Shown here piece by piece: positions 1 through 10,789 of a stretch of DNA of 64,000 nucleotides (the first letter of the stretch is position 1; every line of letters begins with the position of its first letter). The notes under the pieces are model-generated. The model was not told the DNA's origin, did not search any database, and saw only the letters and a program-made list of their open reading frames with translations. This DNA is from Gossypium raimondii (Eukaryota; Streptophyta; Magnoliopsida; Malvales; Malvaceae), in the NCBI RefSeq assembly GCF_025698545.1, contig NC_068569.1, positions 18,538,001 to 18,602,000 of the forward strand, given 5' to 3'. A program made the position numbers and the translations under genes.

Positions 1-352
1 TCTTTGGTTCAAAGTTTATGAGCCAAACACTTGTTTCCAAATGTTTCTTAGCTTTGCCTGCACACGAAGGTTTATGTTATTACTCATTACATCCTTAAAT
101 AAATGGTCAAATTCTACTATTAGTCCCTGTATTCTCTAATTTTAAAATTTGAGTCATTACTATTAGTCTATGACTTTTCGTTTCTCTCTTTGGTTCTTTG
201 TAACCATAGCATTCAATTTTAAAAGATTAAATTACAGCCTATTTGATAAGAAAAAGAAAAGGATGACTTTATGAAATCATCAAACCAGCAGCACTGCATT
301 GAAGCACAATCCATCAAACAAACCAACAGTGCCCCCCCCCCCCTCTTTTTCG
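1..352. other. 5' flank of GeBP pseudogene, no gene seen
   Basis: AT-rich sequence with no convincing coding frame. It ends in a C homopolymer at about 332-343 just before the first codon of the GeBP-like remnant. No promoter element could be assigned with confidence. Confidence 0.5.
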
Positions 353-3300
353 ATGGCACCAAAGCGTTCAAACCCCATTTAAGTCCAACCAGCTGCTTCT
401 TCCTCTGAGGAGGTGACTTCTTCTGAGGAAGAAGAAGGGTCTTCAACTGAAGAAGATGATGAGGAAGACCCCAAAACCCAGTCTACTCCATTGATCCAGA
501 AGAGCCGACCAACCAGAAAGCCTGATTCTGAGTCTGAATCCGACACCGCTGTACCGATTATTAAGCCTATTGCTATTGCGACGAAACCCATGAAGGGGAT
601 TTTGAGTGCGAAGAAATGCAGATCTAGTAAGCCCTTGGCTTCTCTCGTTAGGGCTTCTTCATCTAAACGGGCTGGGGAGTTTGCCAAAGAAGTGAAACTG
701 TAAATACCAAGTTCTCATTGGTATCAGAAATTTCAGTGTAAATATTAAATAAAGATATTTACGAGTCATTATATAAGTGAATTAAAATATGGATGGTCAA
801 TTTAATAGAAATTGTGATTAATTAGTGTCTAGACATTAAATTTTAAAGTAAAATCGTTATAAATTTTTAATTAAAAAATAATTTGGAGATTTAAATTGCA
901 ATTAGTCAAAAATTCAAACAACAATTAAACCATGCTTAAGTAAGAATTAGTGGATGGTTGTGATGATAGTTAATTAATTAAACAAATTGTGATTAATTAA
1001 GGTGAAAACATGATTAATTAAGTTAATTAACAAATTAACCTTAGTATAAAAGGAAAATTAGTGGAATGAGAGATGGAAAATCTTCCTTAACTAGCCAAAA
1101 CAAAGAAACCAAGGAGGAGGATGCCATAGCTAGGTTTTTAAGTATTCAACCCTTAATTCAAGTAAGTCTCTAATCAATTTTGCTTTGATTTTTATAAAAT
1201 TTGAATCATGAGAACTTGATTTACTTAACCCATGTACTAATTTGTGAAGCTGTTAAAGTTTTAGAAACTTACCATTGTTTAAAATTAGATGGAATTGGTG
1301 TGAAATTGCTAAAAATTAAGTTTTGATTAAGAAAAGACCAAATTGTAAATCTTAATAGTTAGTTTCGCAATTTAGGGACCAAATTGAATAAAATGTAAAA
1401 CAACCATGAAATTTTAGTAGGAATAGAAAATAAGAGGTCCCTAATTTGTAATTGTGAAATCGGATTTCAATTTGAAGCTTTAGATTGAAAGTTATGTTTG
1501 TCTCGGATTTTAGGGACTAAATTGAATAAATTGTAAAATATGTTTGATATTGTAATTTATTTCGATTTGAATGAAATTTAATAGTATTATATGTTTTGTG
1601 ATTTTATTTAGCTAACATTGATACGAAACTGTCGAGAGGGAAGGGAAAATCGAAAGTCGTCGACAAGTGGCTCGAAATTTTGGTTTGTATTTCTATGATT
1701 CGGGAACCATTTACTTTTTTGCATGTCCATATTATTTTGCATTATATGGTGTTGATATGAGTTATGAATTGAAATAGTATGATTTAATTTATGTGTTAAT
1801 TAATATGAAATTGAGTTGAAGCATGTTGTGTTATATGATAAATTGATGATTTGATGATAAATTGAGATTGAAAGAATATGAATTGAACTATATATATAAT
1901 GAATCGAAAATTGGTTACCCTATTAGTTATTTGGACTAAGTCGGATATAGTTAGCATGCCATAGGGTTAAATTATTGATTGAAAACCATCGTTGTTGGGC
2001 AACCCAAGGTGGTAGATTGTACACTTTGAGTCATCATTGTCGGGCAACCCAAGGTGATGAATCCGTGTATCTATTTTGAGCCCGCGTTGGGTTAATAGGG
2101 TTATAAACATATGAATTAACTAAATGATAAAGTGAAATGGTAAATGTAATGGAAATATGATATGTGATAGAAAGTAAATGAATCGAAAACGAGCCCTAGG
2201 GGTTGAATGAGTATGAATGAGCCAATAGTCTCGAAAATGATTAAAATGTGAAATAAAGTGACATATGTGTATTTATATAGTAAAAGTGATAAATGAATTA
2301 GTATGTGTGAACTAGAGTTGAAAAAGTGAGATGAACAAAATGGTATGTGAAGTTGTATATGGTTGGTAATCTTGTGTAATTGCTCAAATGATTTGGTGTA
2401 AGTTTGATTATATATATACACACACTTAACATTGTGAAAATGACTGTATTCCGGTATGAAATGGCACGAGTTTAAATTATAAATTGATTTTGAATTGTAT
2501 GTATGAAATTGTTTAAGTTCATTTTATATTGACTTAAATCATAAAAATATCACTTAGCGTATTTGTTCAGCGTACGGTTTGTTTTCTCTGTGTGCATGTA
2601 TAGTAAATTTCCAACAGTTTATACAATAGATCCTGCATCTCGGAAGCAATCCTCGACTCAGTAAAATTTGTATAAATCTCATTTTGTTTTAAGTATGACA
2701 TGTACCTGGGTTGAGTCAATTTTGATATAAAACTATGTTTATATACATTTTTTATTTAGAAGTTTAATGTATGAATTTGGTCAATGGAATACAATGTGTG
2801 AATGGATTCAAAATATGAAATTGAATGGTATGAAATATTGTAATGGCTTATGGCATTGATGAATAGGTATTTATGCTTGAAGATAAGAATGATTTGTGTT
2901 TAATGGTTGAATTATAGGAAATGTGATATTGGTGTATCATAGAATGTGTTATAGTTCAATAATTGGTTCATTTAAATATCATCTTTTAGTTGAAACTATA
3001 TTGTGTTTAAGCAAATTGATACATTGAAAAATTGCAGGTTGATGATCACTTAATATTTTGCAAAAACAGTTTGTCACATCGTGACGTTGAGTGTAGGTCT
3101 TCGCAATGAGATTAGGCCACCATGTCACGATGCGACGTCGAGCATGGATCGTTGAGATGAGACCTACTTAGTATGTTGCGTCACGACAAGAAACTCTCTA
3201 ATGTCGCGACGTCAACTTGAAAATTTGAAAACATTACAATTTAATTTTAATTAAATCTCGAGTTAGCATTAGAGCTTTTGTAAGCTCGTATAGGACTTAG

Positions 3301-4110
3301 AAATAAATATATAACATTTATATACTTAACTTGTTTGCAATTGAATGTTTAATGATGTGAATTAGATTATAAATTATTCGTAGTTGCTGCGACAATGGAT
3401 GTGACACCTTATAGTTCAGACCTAGTGATGGGTCAAATATGGGGTATTACAGAAAAGACCCAAGAAGAAGGTTAGAAAAGAAGGGTTGGCTATTGCACCT
3501 GTTGTGGAGGAGGTGAAAAAGACTGGTGAAGATGCAAAGAAGCTACTGTTCCAGCGGCTGTTCAGTGAAGATGATGAGATTGCTTTGTTGAAAAGCATGT
3601 TGGCTTATTCTGCTAAAAAAGGGGCTGATCCTTGTGCTGATATGAATGGATTTTATGATTTTGTTAAGAAGCTGATCCATATTGATGTTACCAAAGCACA
3701 AATGATGGATAAATTAAAAGGTTAAAGAAAAAGAAATTCAAAAACAATGCTGGTAAAGATAAGGGTGAGGATCGAACTTTCTCTAAAGCTCATGAACAAA
3801 ATGCTTTTGAGTTGTCGAAAAATATTTGGGGCAAAGAAGGGATTAGTGGAAAAGTTGAGTCTTCAACTGATAAGAAAATAGACGAGCTGTCTAAGAGTTT
3901 TAATAGTTTGCTTGATAAGAAATTTGGTGTCTTTGACATGGAAGTGGAAGTTGTAGAGGTCGGGTTGGATATGGTTGATGGTGAAAAGAAGACGGCTTTG
4001 GAGGCGAAATGGAGAAAATTGCAAATGGTGCAGTTGGCGGGATTTGTGGAGTGAGCTGAATTTGTGGCTGAGCAAGCTAAGATTACAAGTCCAAAGAAAT
4101 GTTTTTAAGT
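353..4110 (+). pseudogene. GeBP/storekeeper-like (DUF573) transcription factor pseudogene, split by an LTR
   Basis: The first part (353-698) starts MAPKRSNP and continues as an acidic Ser/Glu-rich region and a basic linker. The second part (3452-4107) carries the DUF573 DNA-binding region, including RLFSEDDEIALLKSMLAY and DMNGFYDFVKKLIHIDVTKA. This order matches GeBP/STKL plant regulators, which are nuclear and usually encoded by one exon. Lesions visible: an in-frame TAA at codon 10, a 2.75-kb LTR insertion (699-3451) in the basic linker, a frameshift after MMDKLKG near 3721, and a stop near 4052. The frame resumes exactly across the LTR if the target duplication is removed. The C-terminal part is GeBP-like but weakly conserved. 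The locus is almost certainly non-functional. Family assignment is from the DUF573 motif. Confidence 0.82.
699..3451. mobile_element. Solo-LTR-like insertion in the GeBP pseudogene
   Basis: The 2753-bp insertion begins TGTAAATACC and ends GGTATTACA, so its termini are inverted TG...CA ends as in LTRs. It is flanked by GAAAC (694-698) and GAAAA (3452-3456), a 5-bp target duplication with one mismatch. No gag, pol, primer-binding site or second LTR is seen inside, so it reads as a solo LTR or a very short non-autonomous element. Internal features include a TATA-like TATAAAAGG near 1046, two copies about 45 bp apart of GGGCAACCCAAGGTG (about 1997 and 2041), and several CGACGT-containing repeats at 3060-3210. 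Confidence 0.75.
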
Positions 4111-4144
4111 TTTGTGCTTATTAGATAAGTAACTGCCTTTGGGA

Positions 4145-4525
4145 TAATATTTGTCTCTTGCATAGAGAGGGTCGTTCATTTAAGGCTCAATTATGCTGAT
4201 ACTAAGAAGAAGAAACTCGCAAAACCTGAGAAAAGCCAAAGCAGTTGTAGAATTCAACTTGTTTGTGGCAAATCTTTCATATGAAGCAAGAGCTAAACAT
4301 CTTAAAGAGTTTTTTTCACTTCAGAGGGTGCTAATGTTGTCTCTGCTGAAGTTATATTTCCTCATAATCCAAGAAAGTCATCTGATTTTTCGAATCGGGT
4401 GTGGCCAAGATATGCATTTGTTTGTTTAGTCAAGAAATGACAGGTTATTTACTCTGCAGATGTTTATGGGAATACCAATACGGGTTGTGAAAGTACAATC
4501 AGAACAGAGTTCATAGTCTGATGAT
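4145..4525 (+). pseudogene. RRM-domain (RNA-binding protein) pseudogene fragment
   Basis: One frame gives an RRM start with RNP2-like NLFVANLSYEARAKHLKEFF. A second frame continues with SEGANVVSAEVIFPHNPRKS, and a third gives MGIPIRVVKVQSEQSS, the normal end of an RRM. At least two frameshifts are therefore needed to link the parts. The arrangement resembles chloroplast ribonucleoproteins that have paired RRMs, but only about one RRM remains and no start or transit peptide is seen. It lies just downstream of the GeBP pseudogene, so the whole 0.3-4.6 kb segment looks like decayed gene sequence. Confidence 0.6.
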
Positions 4526-5626
4526 AATTCAACCGAGTTGAACATTATTTTGAAACGAGCAACCGTTGAAGAAAGTTGAATGAGACACAGAGCAATGAGA
4601 TTTCAATATTTGTCATTATGTAAATAAGGTTCTTAAACTCAGTGATGATGAAAGGAATATAGCTGTAACATTATACACGAATGTTTCAATCATTTGAGCT
4701 CTGTAACATTATACGTACAGTAAGTGGCTTTTTTGCTGGGTGCTTTAACCTTTTTGGAACTATGTCTGTTCTTTCAGATATCCACATTCAGGCTTCATTA
4801 AACTGAGGTGCATGTCTATCACAGGGTTTGGACTTTCTAGTTTCCTTTTTCCCCACTTTGATGACAATCCCAATATTCTGAGAAGAACTTCAATTTATTA
4901 ATTTGATGTGACATCTAGCCATTGGGTTTCTTTCCTGATGCACAAATCTACACACCCTTTGCTTAGAATGAACTGAGATGAACTTTATCACATCATTTGA
5001 AAATGAAACACTTGTAACATCTCAACAAAACTGTGAATACATGTAGCCAAAGGAAATCCAATTGATTTTGAAACTACACCAAATGATTAGGTGTAGCATG
5101 CAGATGCAGCTTCTAAATTTTACACAAAATTTCCCCGTCTTTTGTTAGACTGAAAGGACAGTATCCTAACCAGGAAAATTTGGCTTCTAGACCTTTGTAG
5201 AAAATTTAACAGGTTTAGATTAGAATAAAGTTGATCTCTCCATTATATTCTTCCTTTTTCCATTTCATGATGTTGAATTTGTTTGTTTTAGTGAAATTAG
5301 AATGATGATTCTTTTTTAGTATGCTTATGTTGTGGAAAATGTATGTTTCTTTTTCACTTCTTTGCCGGCGTTGGTGTCACGATCCACCTGTGAAGTCTCG
5401 GCAAGTGACACCTTGCGGTGGTTGGCCGTCCTTGATGCTGAAGAGCAAAGGAATTATTTAGCTTGGGATGGTGGGGGGATCCACAAAAGGTTGCGGTTGG
5501 TGAAAGTGATGATAATGCACAGCAACAGATAAGCTGACCAGGCTAGCTAGCTGGAGTCCAATCTAAACAACGGTTGGCCTAAACCAATTGAAAGCTTAAA
5601 AATAATTAAAATAAATATATTAAAAT
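4526..5626. other. Intergenic, no gene supported
   Basis: No conserved motif was recognised. The only open stretch (5332-5532, 66 codons) has a GC-richer middle but no recognisable family and no splice context, so I do not call it a gene. Confidence 0.45.
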
Positions 5627-5638
5627 TTGTATAGTATA

Positions 5639-5958
5639 ACAAAGGTCAAAATGAGCCACAAGTCCCTCTACTTTTTGAAAATTAGGAATTTAGTCTTTGT
5701 ACTTTTATTTCATAGAATTTAGTCCGTCTATTTTTCATATTTCAAAATTCAGGTCTAATTGTTAATATTATTTTTTTGTTTAATTCAAGTTAAAAAATCA
5801 TTTTTTAATTTACATAGTTATCAAGTAAATATTTAAAAAAAATGTGACAATAACAAATTTAGCAAGAAATAAAATTAATAGCATTAACAGTTGGGCCTGA
5901 AATTTAAATTTTAAAAAGTACAAGGACTAAATTCTTAATTTCTAGAAACAACAAAGAC
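5639..5958. mobile_element. Foldback MITE with 12-bp flanking repeat
   Basis: The two sides are imperfect inverted copies. The left AGGAATTTAGTCTTTGTAC pairs with the right GTACAAGGACTAAATTCTT, and the left AGGTCTAATTGTTAATA pairs with the right TTAACAGTTGGGCCT. The same 12 bases, TTGTATAGTATA, lie on both sides (5627-5638 and 5959-5970), a target duplication of at least 9 bp (TATAGTATA), as expected for Mutator-type MITEs. It is non-coding. Confidence 0.65.
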
Positions 5959-5970
5959 TTGTATAGTATA

Positions 5971-7125
5971 TACGAGCATGTTATAAATATGCCAATTAGC
6001 AGTTTCAATGAGCCAAAACATTTTTTAGTGTACAGATAATTCTCATCCATGCCCATCGAGACCTTTAGTCTAGAGGTTGGTGAAATGTTTGATCAAGATG
6101 TGTGCATGCTACAATCATTCTCCAAAACCTATTTTTGGACAAAAAAGAACATTACTTTATATTATAGATTAATTAAAGAAAATAAAATAAGAAATTAAAA
6201 GGTATCAAATCATTTCCATTTTAAGAAGTTGCACATGCATTATGTCCATGTGTTAACCCCCTACATTATTACATAAATGTATTGTAATGAATTCCTCGTT
6301 CTTATTATTTCTTGGCAAGCCAAACACTAAATGCTTGCAAATTCTTGTTCTGTATTTCCAATTTCCATCTAGCTACTTTGATGACCAATTTTAAACTATT
6401 AACCCTAATTAAGAGTACAACTGAGAACCCTTTTTTTCTCTGTTTAGGATTTTTTTTTTACCTTCTTGGTAGTTGAATCTCCAAGTTATCATATAATGAA
6501 AATTGGCCTTTATGAGGTTGTTGGATCCTAGATTGAGTTTCAAAAGATGGGTTTAATCTGATCACATATTATTTGAGTAGAGTTCAAGCATGTTTGTTTA
6601 CCTGTTTGCATTACTGTACTCTCTCTTTTTCCATTAATGATGATTATGAGCTTTCTTCATCAATTTGACAACAACCTCTCATAAAACACAATGGTTGCAA
6701 CAGCACATGATGACAACAAACTAACCTGTCTACAAAGAATCTAGAAGGAAAACAAGAAACTTCATTTTTCCATGCTTTTTTCTTTATTCACAATCCATCA
6801 TTCTAGGAGTTGAAAATGGATCCCTTAAAAATGAATTAAGAATGGTAGAGTTCCTTTACATGAATGCATAATTGATGTCTTTTGAACTGGGTTTGTAGAT
6901 AAGAACATTATTACCAAGTAACCACCATTAGGGTCCCCACTTAACAACCATTGTTCAAGATAGGGTTAAGGGACCCATGTTCCTTTTGCATTAGGTATAG
7001 GACCTGCCGCCCACAAGTCATCCTTTATGGAATGAGTTTCCTTTTCACAAATATTGGTTTGTATGGCATTAAGTGGACCAATTTTACTCCTTCCCATCCC
7101 CCCTGGCCACCCACTTTCATGGCAT
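5971..7125. other. Upstream region of the phytocyanin gene
   Basis: AT-rich non-coding sequence leading to the TATA box of the blue copper protein gene. No other gene is visible. A T-rich stretch lies at 6420-6462. Confidence 0.45.
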
Positions 7126-7132
7126 TATATAA
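7126..7132 (+). promoter_or_regulatory. TATA box of the phytocyanin gene
   Basis: TATATAA lies 81 bp upstream of the ATG at 7213, a normal distance in a plant promoter with a short leader. Confidence 0.65.
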
Positions 7133-7212
7133 GGATTTCCATTTCATAACATTGCTATCATACAAAACTCCTCACTATTCTTTTACATCCCCTGTTAATT
7201 TTACTCTCAAAA

Positions 7213-7859
7213 ATGGCGAGCTCAAGTGTGGGAATGGTCTGTCTTTTGCTAGTCTCGTGGATGGTTGTGCCGAGCTTGGCCAAAGTTTACACTGTTGGTG
7301 ACACCCCTGGTTGGACAACTGGTGTAGATTATAGCACTTGGACTAAAGATAAGACATTCAAAGTTGGCGATAGCCTTGGTGAGTTCTTCAATCCATATAT
7401 ACTTCCTAATGTTGGGTCCATCATATTGACTGACATAGTTAAATTTTGATGAACCTAGTTTTCAATTACCCAACAAGCCACACAGTGGATGAAGTAAGTT
7501 CAAGTGACTACAGTACATGCACGGTGGGCAACGCAATCACAACAGATAACAGTGGAGCAACCACCGTTGCTCTCAAGACCGCCGGGACGCATTACTTCAT
7601 TTGTGGTGTGGTGGGTCACTGTGCGAATGGAATGAAACTTTCAGTCAAAGTGGAGTCAGGTTCATCGGCAGCACCATCTAAGTCACCATCGTCTTCTTCG
7701 TCATCCTCGCCAGCTTCCACCGATAAACCATCGACCAGCACACCATCTACTACAACAACAACAACTAAAGCCCCAGACTCCTCATCCTCGTGGAGTCTCT
7801 CCCCATTTATGGCTGTTGTCACAACTTGTCTTGCGTTGTTGGTTTTGGTCATTTCGTAA
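7213..7859 (+). CDS. Uclacyanin-like blue copper protein, GPI-anchored
   Basis: Two exons, 7213-7378 and 7459-7859, give 188 residues. The 80-bp intron (7379-7458, GT...AG) interrupts a valine codon at the usual phytocyanin position. Residues 1-23 form a signal peptide ending VVPSLA. The plastocyanin-like domain covers about 24-121, with copper ligands His63 (SHTVDEV), Cys104, His109 and Met114 in ICGVVGHCANGM, and a probable Cys76-Cys110 disulfide. Met at the axial position points to the uclacyanin/plantacyanin type rather than stellacyanin (Gln). Residues 122-167 are Ser/Pro/Thr-rich, as in arabinogalactan-type chimeras, and a hydrophobic tail (SPFMAVVTTCLALLVLVIS) suggests GPI anchoring at the outer plasma membrane. 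Phytocyanins are small redox or cell-wall proteins; the exact role is unknown. The gene appears intact. Confidence 0.93.
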
Positions 7860-10251
7860 TAAGCTTCTCGGCAAAGAGTGTCGGCCAGCCATGGTCAGGA
7901 TAGAGGCAGTGCTGCTGATCTTATCTTTTTCCCTTTTCTTATTCCTTTTTATTATATTGTTTGTGTTGAGGATCATTGTATCTTCATGAATGAGATGGTT
8001 GGGCTTCCATGGCGTTAGGTACGTACATCAAATATGTAAGTTATATTGTTCATTGTTGTATCATGTTCTATGTGAACATTGATTGGAATTTTCAATAATC
8101 CATCGCCTTTTGGCTACACCGGAAATTAGAGCTAAAGTATATATGACTAACAAGGTCTATAAATATTCAATTATAATATTAATAATAAATGTTATATGAA
8201 GATATAAAAAATAATGAGAATATATATATAATTTATGTCATACTAAAGCATTTATTTTCAACCGTGTTTGAAATGCGTGATTTTAAATATATATATATAT
8301 TAAAACTAATCAAGTCGTATCAATGATATTAAGAATTTTCTATTGAAAATTTAATCAAAGAGAGAATATGGACTCTTTTACCTACAGAAATTGGTAGTCA
8401 ATATTTTATGCTTTAGCTACAAATTAGACGGTGGTTGCCAAATATTTAAACAAAGAAGGATTCACTTGTATACATTTAAAATTAAAAACTTAATGATTTT
8501 ATATATGATTATATTTTTATAATTGTTGAATTTAACAATATATTTACGCACATAAAACTAAAAACTTGTACCTACTTGATTTTTTCCCCTTTCCGGCTGT
8601 CCTTATTTCCTTGACCTAAGGGCCATCTCATAAATCTAAGCTTGAACCCCCAACCTCTCTAAAACAACCAAATTTGCCTCTTCAATGCCTAAATCAAATC
8701 CCTAAACTCCATCTAACTTCGTCTTTGTGAACATGTTAGAATGTCTTACGAATGGCATCAGAATGCTCATGTATGACATCCAAATGTCCTGTGAATGGCA
8801 TAGAATGTTGAATGTCTTATGAATAACGATTGAATGCTTTTACCGAAAACGGCCATATCTGAATGTTCTGGCAACTATTTCCACTAACCTATGTTACTTG
8901 GACTGATATGTAAGAGTCGGATACGGGGATGTGTTTGACAGAAGTATGTTCTATATTTTAAAGTTTTTAATGTATTTGGAGGATTATATCACCATACTTA
9001 CACATGGGATAATGTATACACAAACATTTCAAGAAAAATTAAGAATCGCAACAACATAACACCATGTGATCCAGGCTCCAGAGTGATTAACAAGTCATGT
9101 ACTGTAGCTCCGTTTAAATCCAAATGAGCCCCCAATCATCATGTTTCATATGTATCATCATTCATCAATTTTCAACCATGAACTAAGGAATGTCAAACCA
9201 GTGCAAATGCCAATGCCCAATTCATCTAGTTGAACTAAAAAAAGGGTAATAAAGTTTTGAACAATCCTTGAATTCCCTAAGAAAACAAAAGTTTACCGAG
9301 AAAACTACACCAAAGCTGCCCTCACAGACCCCTGCATAACAAAGACAACAACATTTTCATACGTTCTCACAGAAGGAAATGCAAAACAAGAAGAAACAGA
9401 GCAAAGATTCACTGACATAAAACAGATTCAAACATGGTAGGGGATGATAATGCACGAACAATTGGATCTTTCTTTAAAGAACTCAATTTTGGCTCAATCA
9501 TAATCGATTCAAGCTAGAGCTTGAGAAGATCAGACTATTGGGTGAGTCAAATTCGTGTATCCTAATACATGACTCAAATAACTCGCAAACCTAATTGATT
9601 AGAAACCTAATACAAACTCAAGCTCAAACATAATAATCTGATTAGAAATCGAGCATGAGAATCAAGCTTACCCTTTACTCAAGAGTACCCAGACAATTGC
9701 GAATAATAGTATAGATTCAACACTGTTGCAGATGATAGTACACAAGACAATTATGCTTGCAAGCTAATCAAGTTCATCTTGAAAGAACTCAAACTCGGCT
9801 TGATCATTTTCAAGTCAAGCTAGAACTTAAGCAGCAGCTCAAGCACTTGAACTAGCCGAATTTGAACATATTAATACTTGACTGAAATAGCTCAAGAGCC
9901 CAGTTGACTTTTTAATTTTTATTTAGTATTGAAAAACCTAATTTTAACTCGAACTCAAATAAATAATCCAGTTTGAAATCATGCAGGATAATTGAGATTA
10001 TTTTTTACTAGATACAGAAGCTTAATGGAGTCTACAGTAAGTTCTAACAGTTTGATTCTTATCTCGAATTGAACTCAAGTTATAAATATGAAACTCAATC
10101 AAACTCGAATTTCATGTTGAATTCCAGTTCGACTCAGTTCAATTATATCCTAGTAAATATATGTGTGTGTGTGTGTGCTTGGCATTCTGTTAGCATCATT
10201 CAGAATTTTAACTATGGCTATCTAAACATAGAGTATCAAGAAGACTGAAAT
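7860..10251. other. Intergenic with local repeats
   Basis: No gene is seen. 8735-8850 holds loose repeats of GAATGTCTTATGAAT-like units. 9465-9670 and 9770-10130 contain related blocks built from AACTC, AAGCT and CAAGCTAGA words, suggesting an old duplication. A GT microsatellite (ATGTGTGTGTGTGTGTG) lies at about 10160-10177. Confidence 0.45.
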
Positions 10252-10608
10252 TCAAAATTTATGAACTGATGAACTTCTCAAGTACCTGACTTTCTTGATG
10301 AGGATGGTCTGCAGCTTGCGAGCGTGGTCCTGTGATTTGATCTTACGCTCCAAAATCTTGCGTGCCAGAATCCGTTTCTCCGAATTCTTAATGTGATGAG
10401 TTTGTTCCTGCTTTATCAGCCGTTCGATTCCGCTAGATTGCATCACCCGCTGCATCACCGCCAACGCTTGCTCCAAGTTGCCGTTCCTTACCTTCACCCT
10501 TATCCCTCTCATTTGTTGAACCTGACTCAGATCATGACTCAATAAATTGATCCCCTGTCTCGCTGGAGCAAAGATTCCAGTAATAGCTCGCCTCGATATA
10601 GCGTTCAT
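10252..10608 (-). CDS. Mitochondrial small-subunit ribosomal protein bS21m
   Basis: The ATG at 10608 opens a 118-residue protein. A longer reading begins at a GTG (10629) and is not preferred. An N-terminal segment rich in Arg, Ala and Ile (MNAISRRAITGIF) looks like a mitochondrial presequence. The S21 domain follows at about residues 37-104, with VRNGNLEQALAVMQRVMQSS, LIKQEQTHHIKNSEKRILAR and LQTILIKKV. bS21 binds near the 3' end of the small-subunit rRNA and helps initiation. The last residues (YLRSSSVHKF) look non-conserved, and AG|GTACTTGAG at about 10280 could be a splice donor, so the true end may lie in a downstream exon. The promoter side has a telo-box and a site II motif, typical of ribosomal-protein genes. 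Confidence 0.85.
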   Translation of the reverse strand: MNAISRRAITGIFAPARQGINLLSHDLSQVQQMRGIRVKVRNGNLEQALAVMQRVMQSSGIERLIKQEQTHHIKNSEKRILARKILERKIKSQDHARKLQTILIKKVRYLRSSSVHKF

Positions 10609-10663
10609 TTTGTAATGGATTTTTGGCACAATTTTGGGTTTGCTTCAATCTGTCTGCATTCTC

Positions 10664-10673
10664 ATTAGGGTTT
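10664..10673 (-). promoter_or_regulatory. Telo-box upstream of bS21m
   Basis: AAACCCTAAT is read on the minus strand, 56 bases upstream of the ATG. Telo-boxes (AAACCCTA) with site II elements mark plant translation and organelle-biogenesis genes. Confidence 0.6.
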
Positions 10674-10782
10674 ATTTCGTTTAATTTTTAAAACATTAAA
10701 TTACTAAGATGCCCTTAATCAATGAAATATATTCCTCTGCGTTTTTTCATTCCCCACTCGCCTAGACCTGCCTACGTCCCCC

Positions 10783-10788
10783 GGCCCA
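10783..10788 (-). promoter_or_regulatory. Site II (TGGGCC) element upstream of bS21m
   Basis: TGGGCC is read on the minus strand about 175 bp upstream of the ATG. It is a TCP-factor binding motif that typically accompanies telo-boxes in ribosomal-protein promoters. Confidence 0.5.
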
Positions 10789-10789
10789 A

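Noticed and set aside
5332-5532. 66-codon open frame with GC-richer middle
   Set aside because: No recognisable motif, no splice or promoter context, and located in an otherwise unstructured intergenic region.
7616-7852. Minus-strand frame rich in Val, Asp and Glu
   Set aside because: Antisense shadow of the Ser/Thr/Pro-rich tail of the blue copper protein.
10609-10629. Longer bS21m start with seven extra residues
   Set aside because: The first codon would be GTG. The ATG at 10608 gives a normal mitochondrial presequence.
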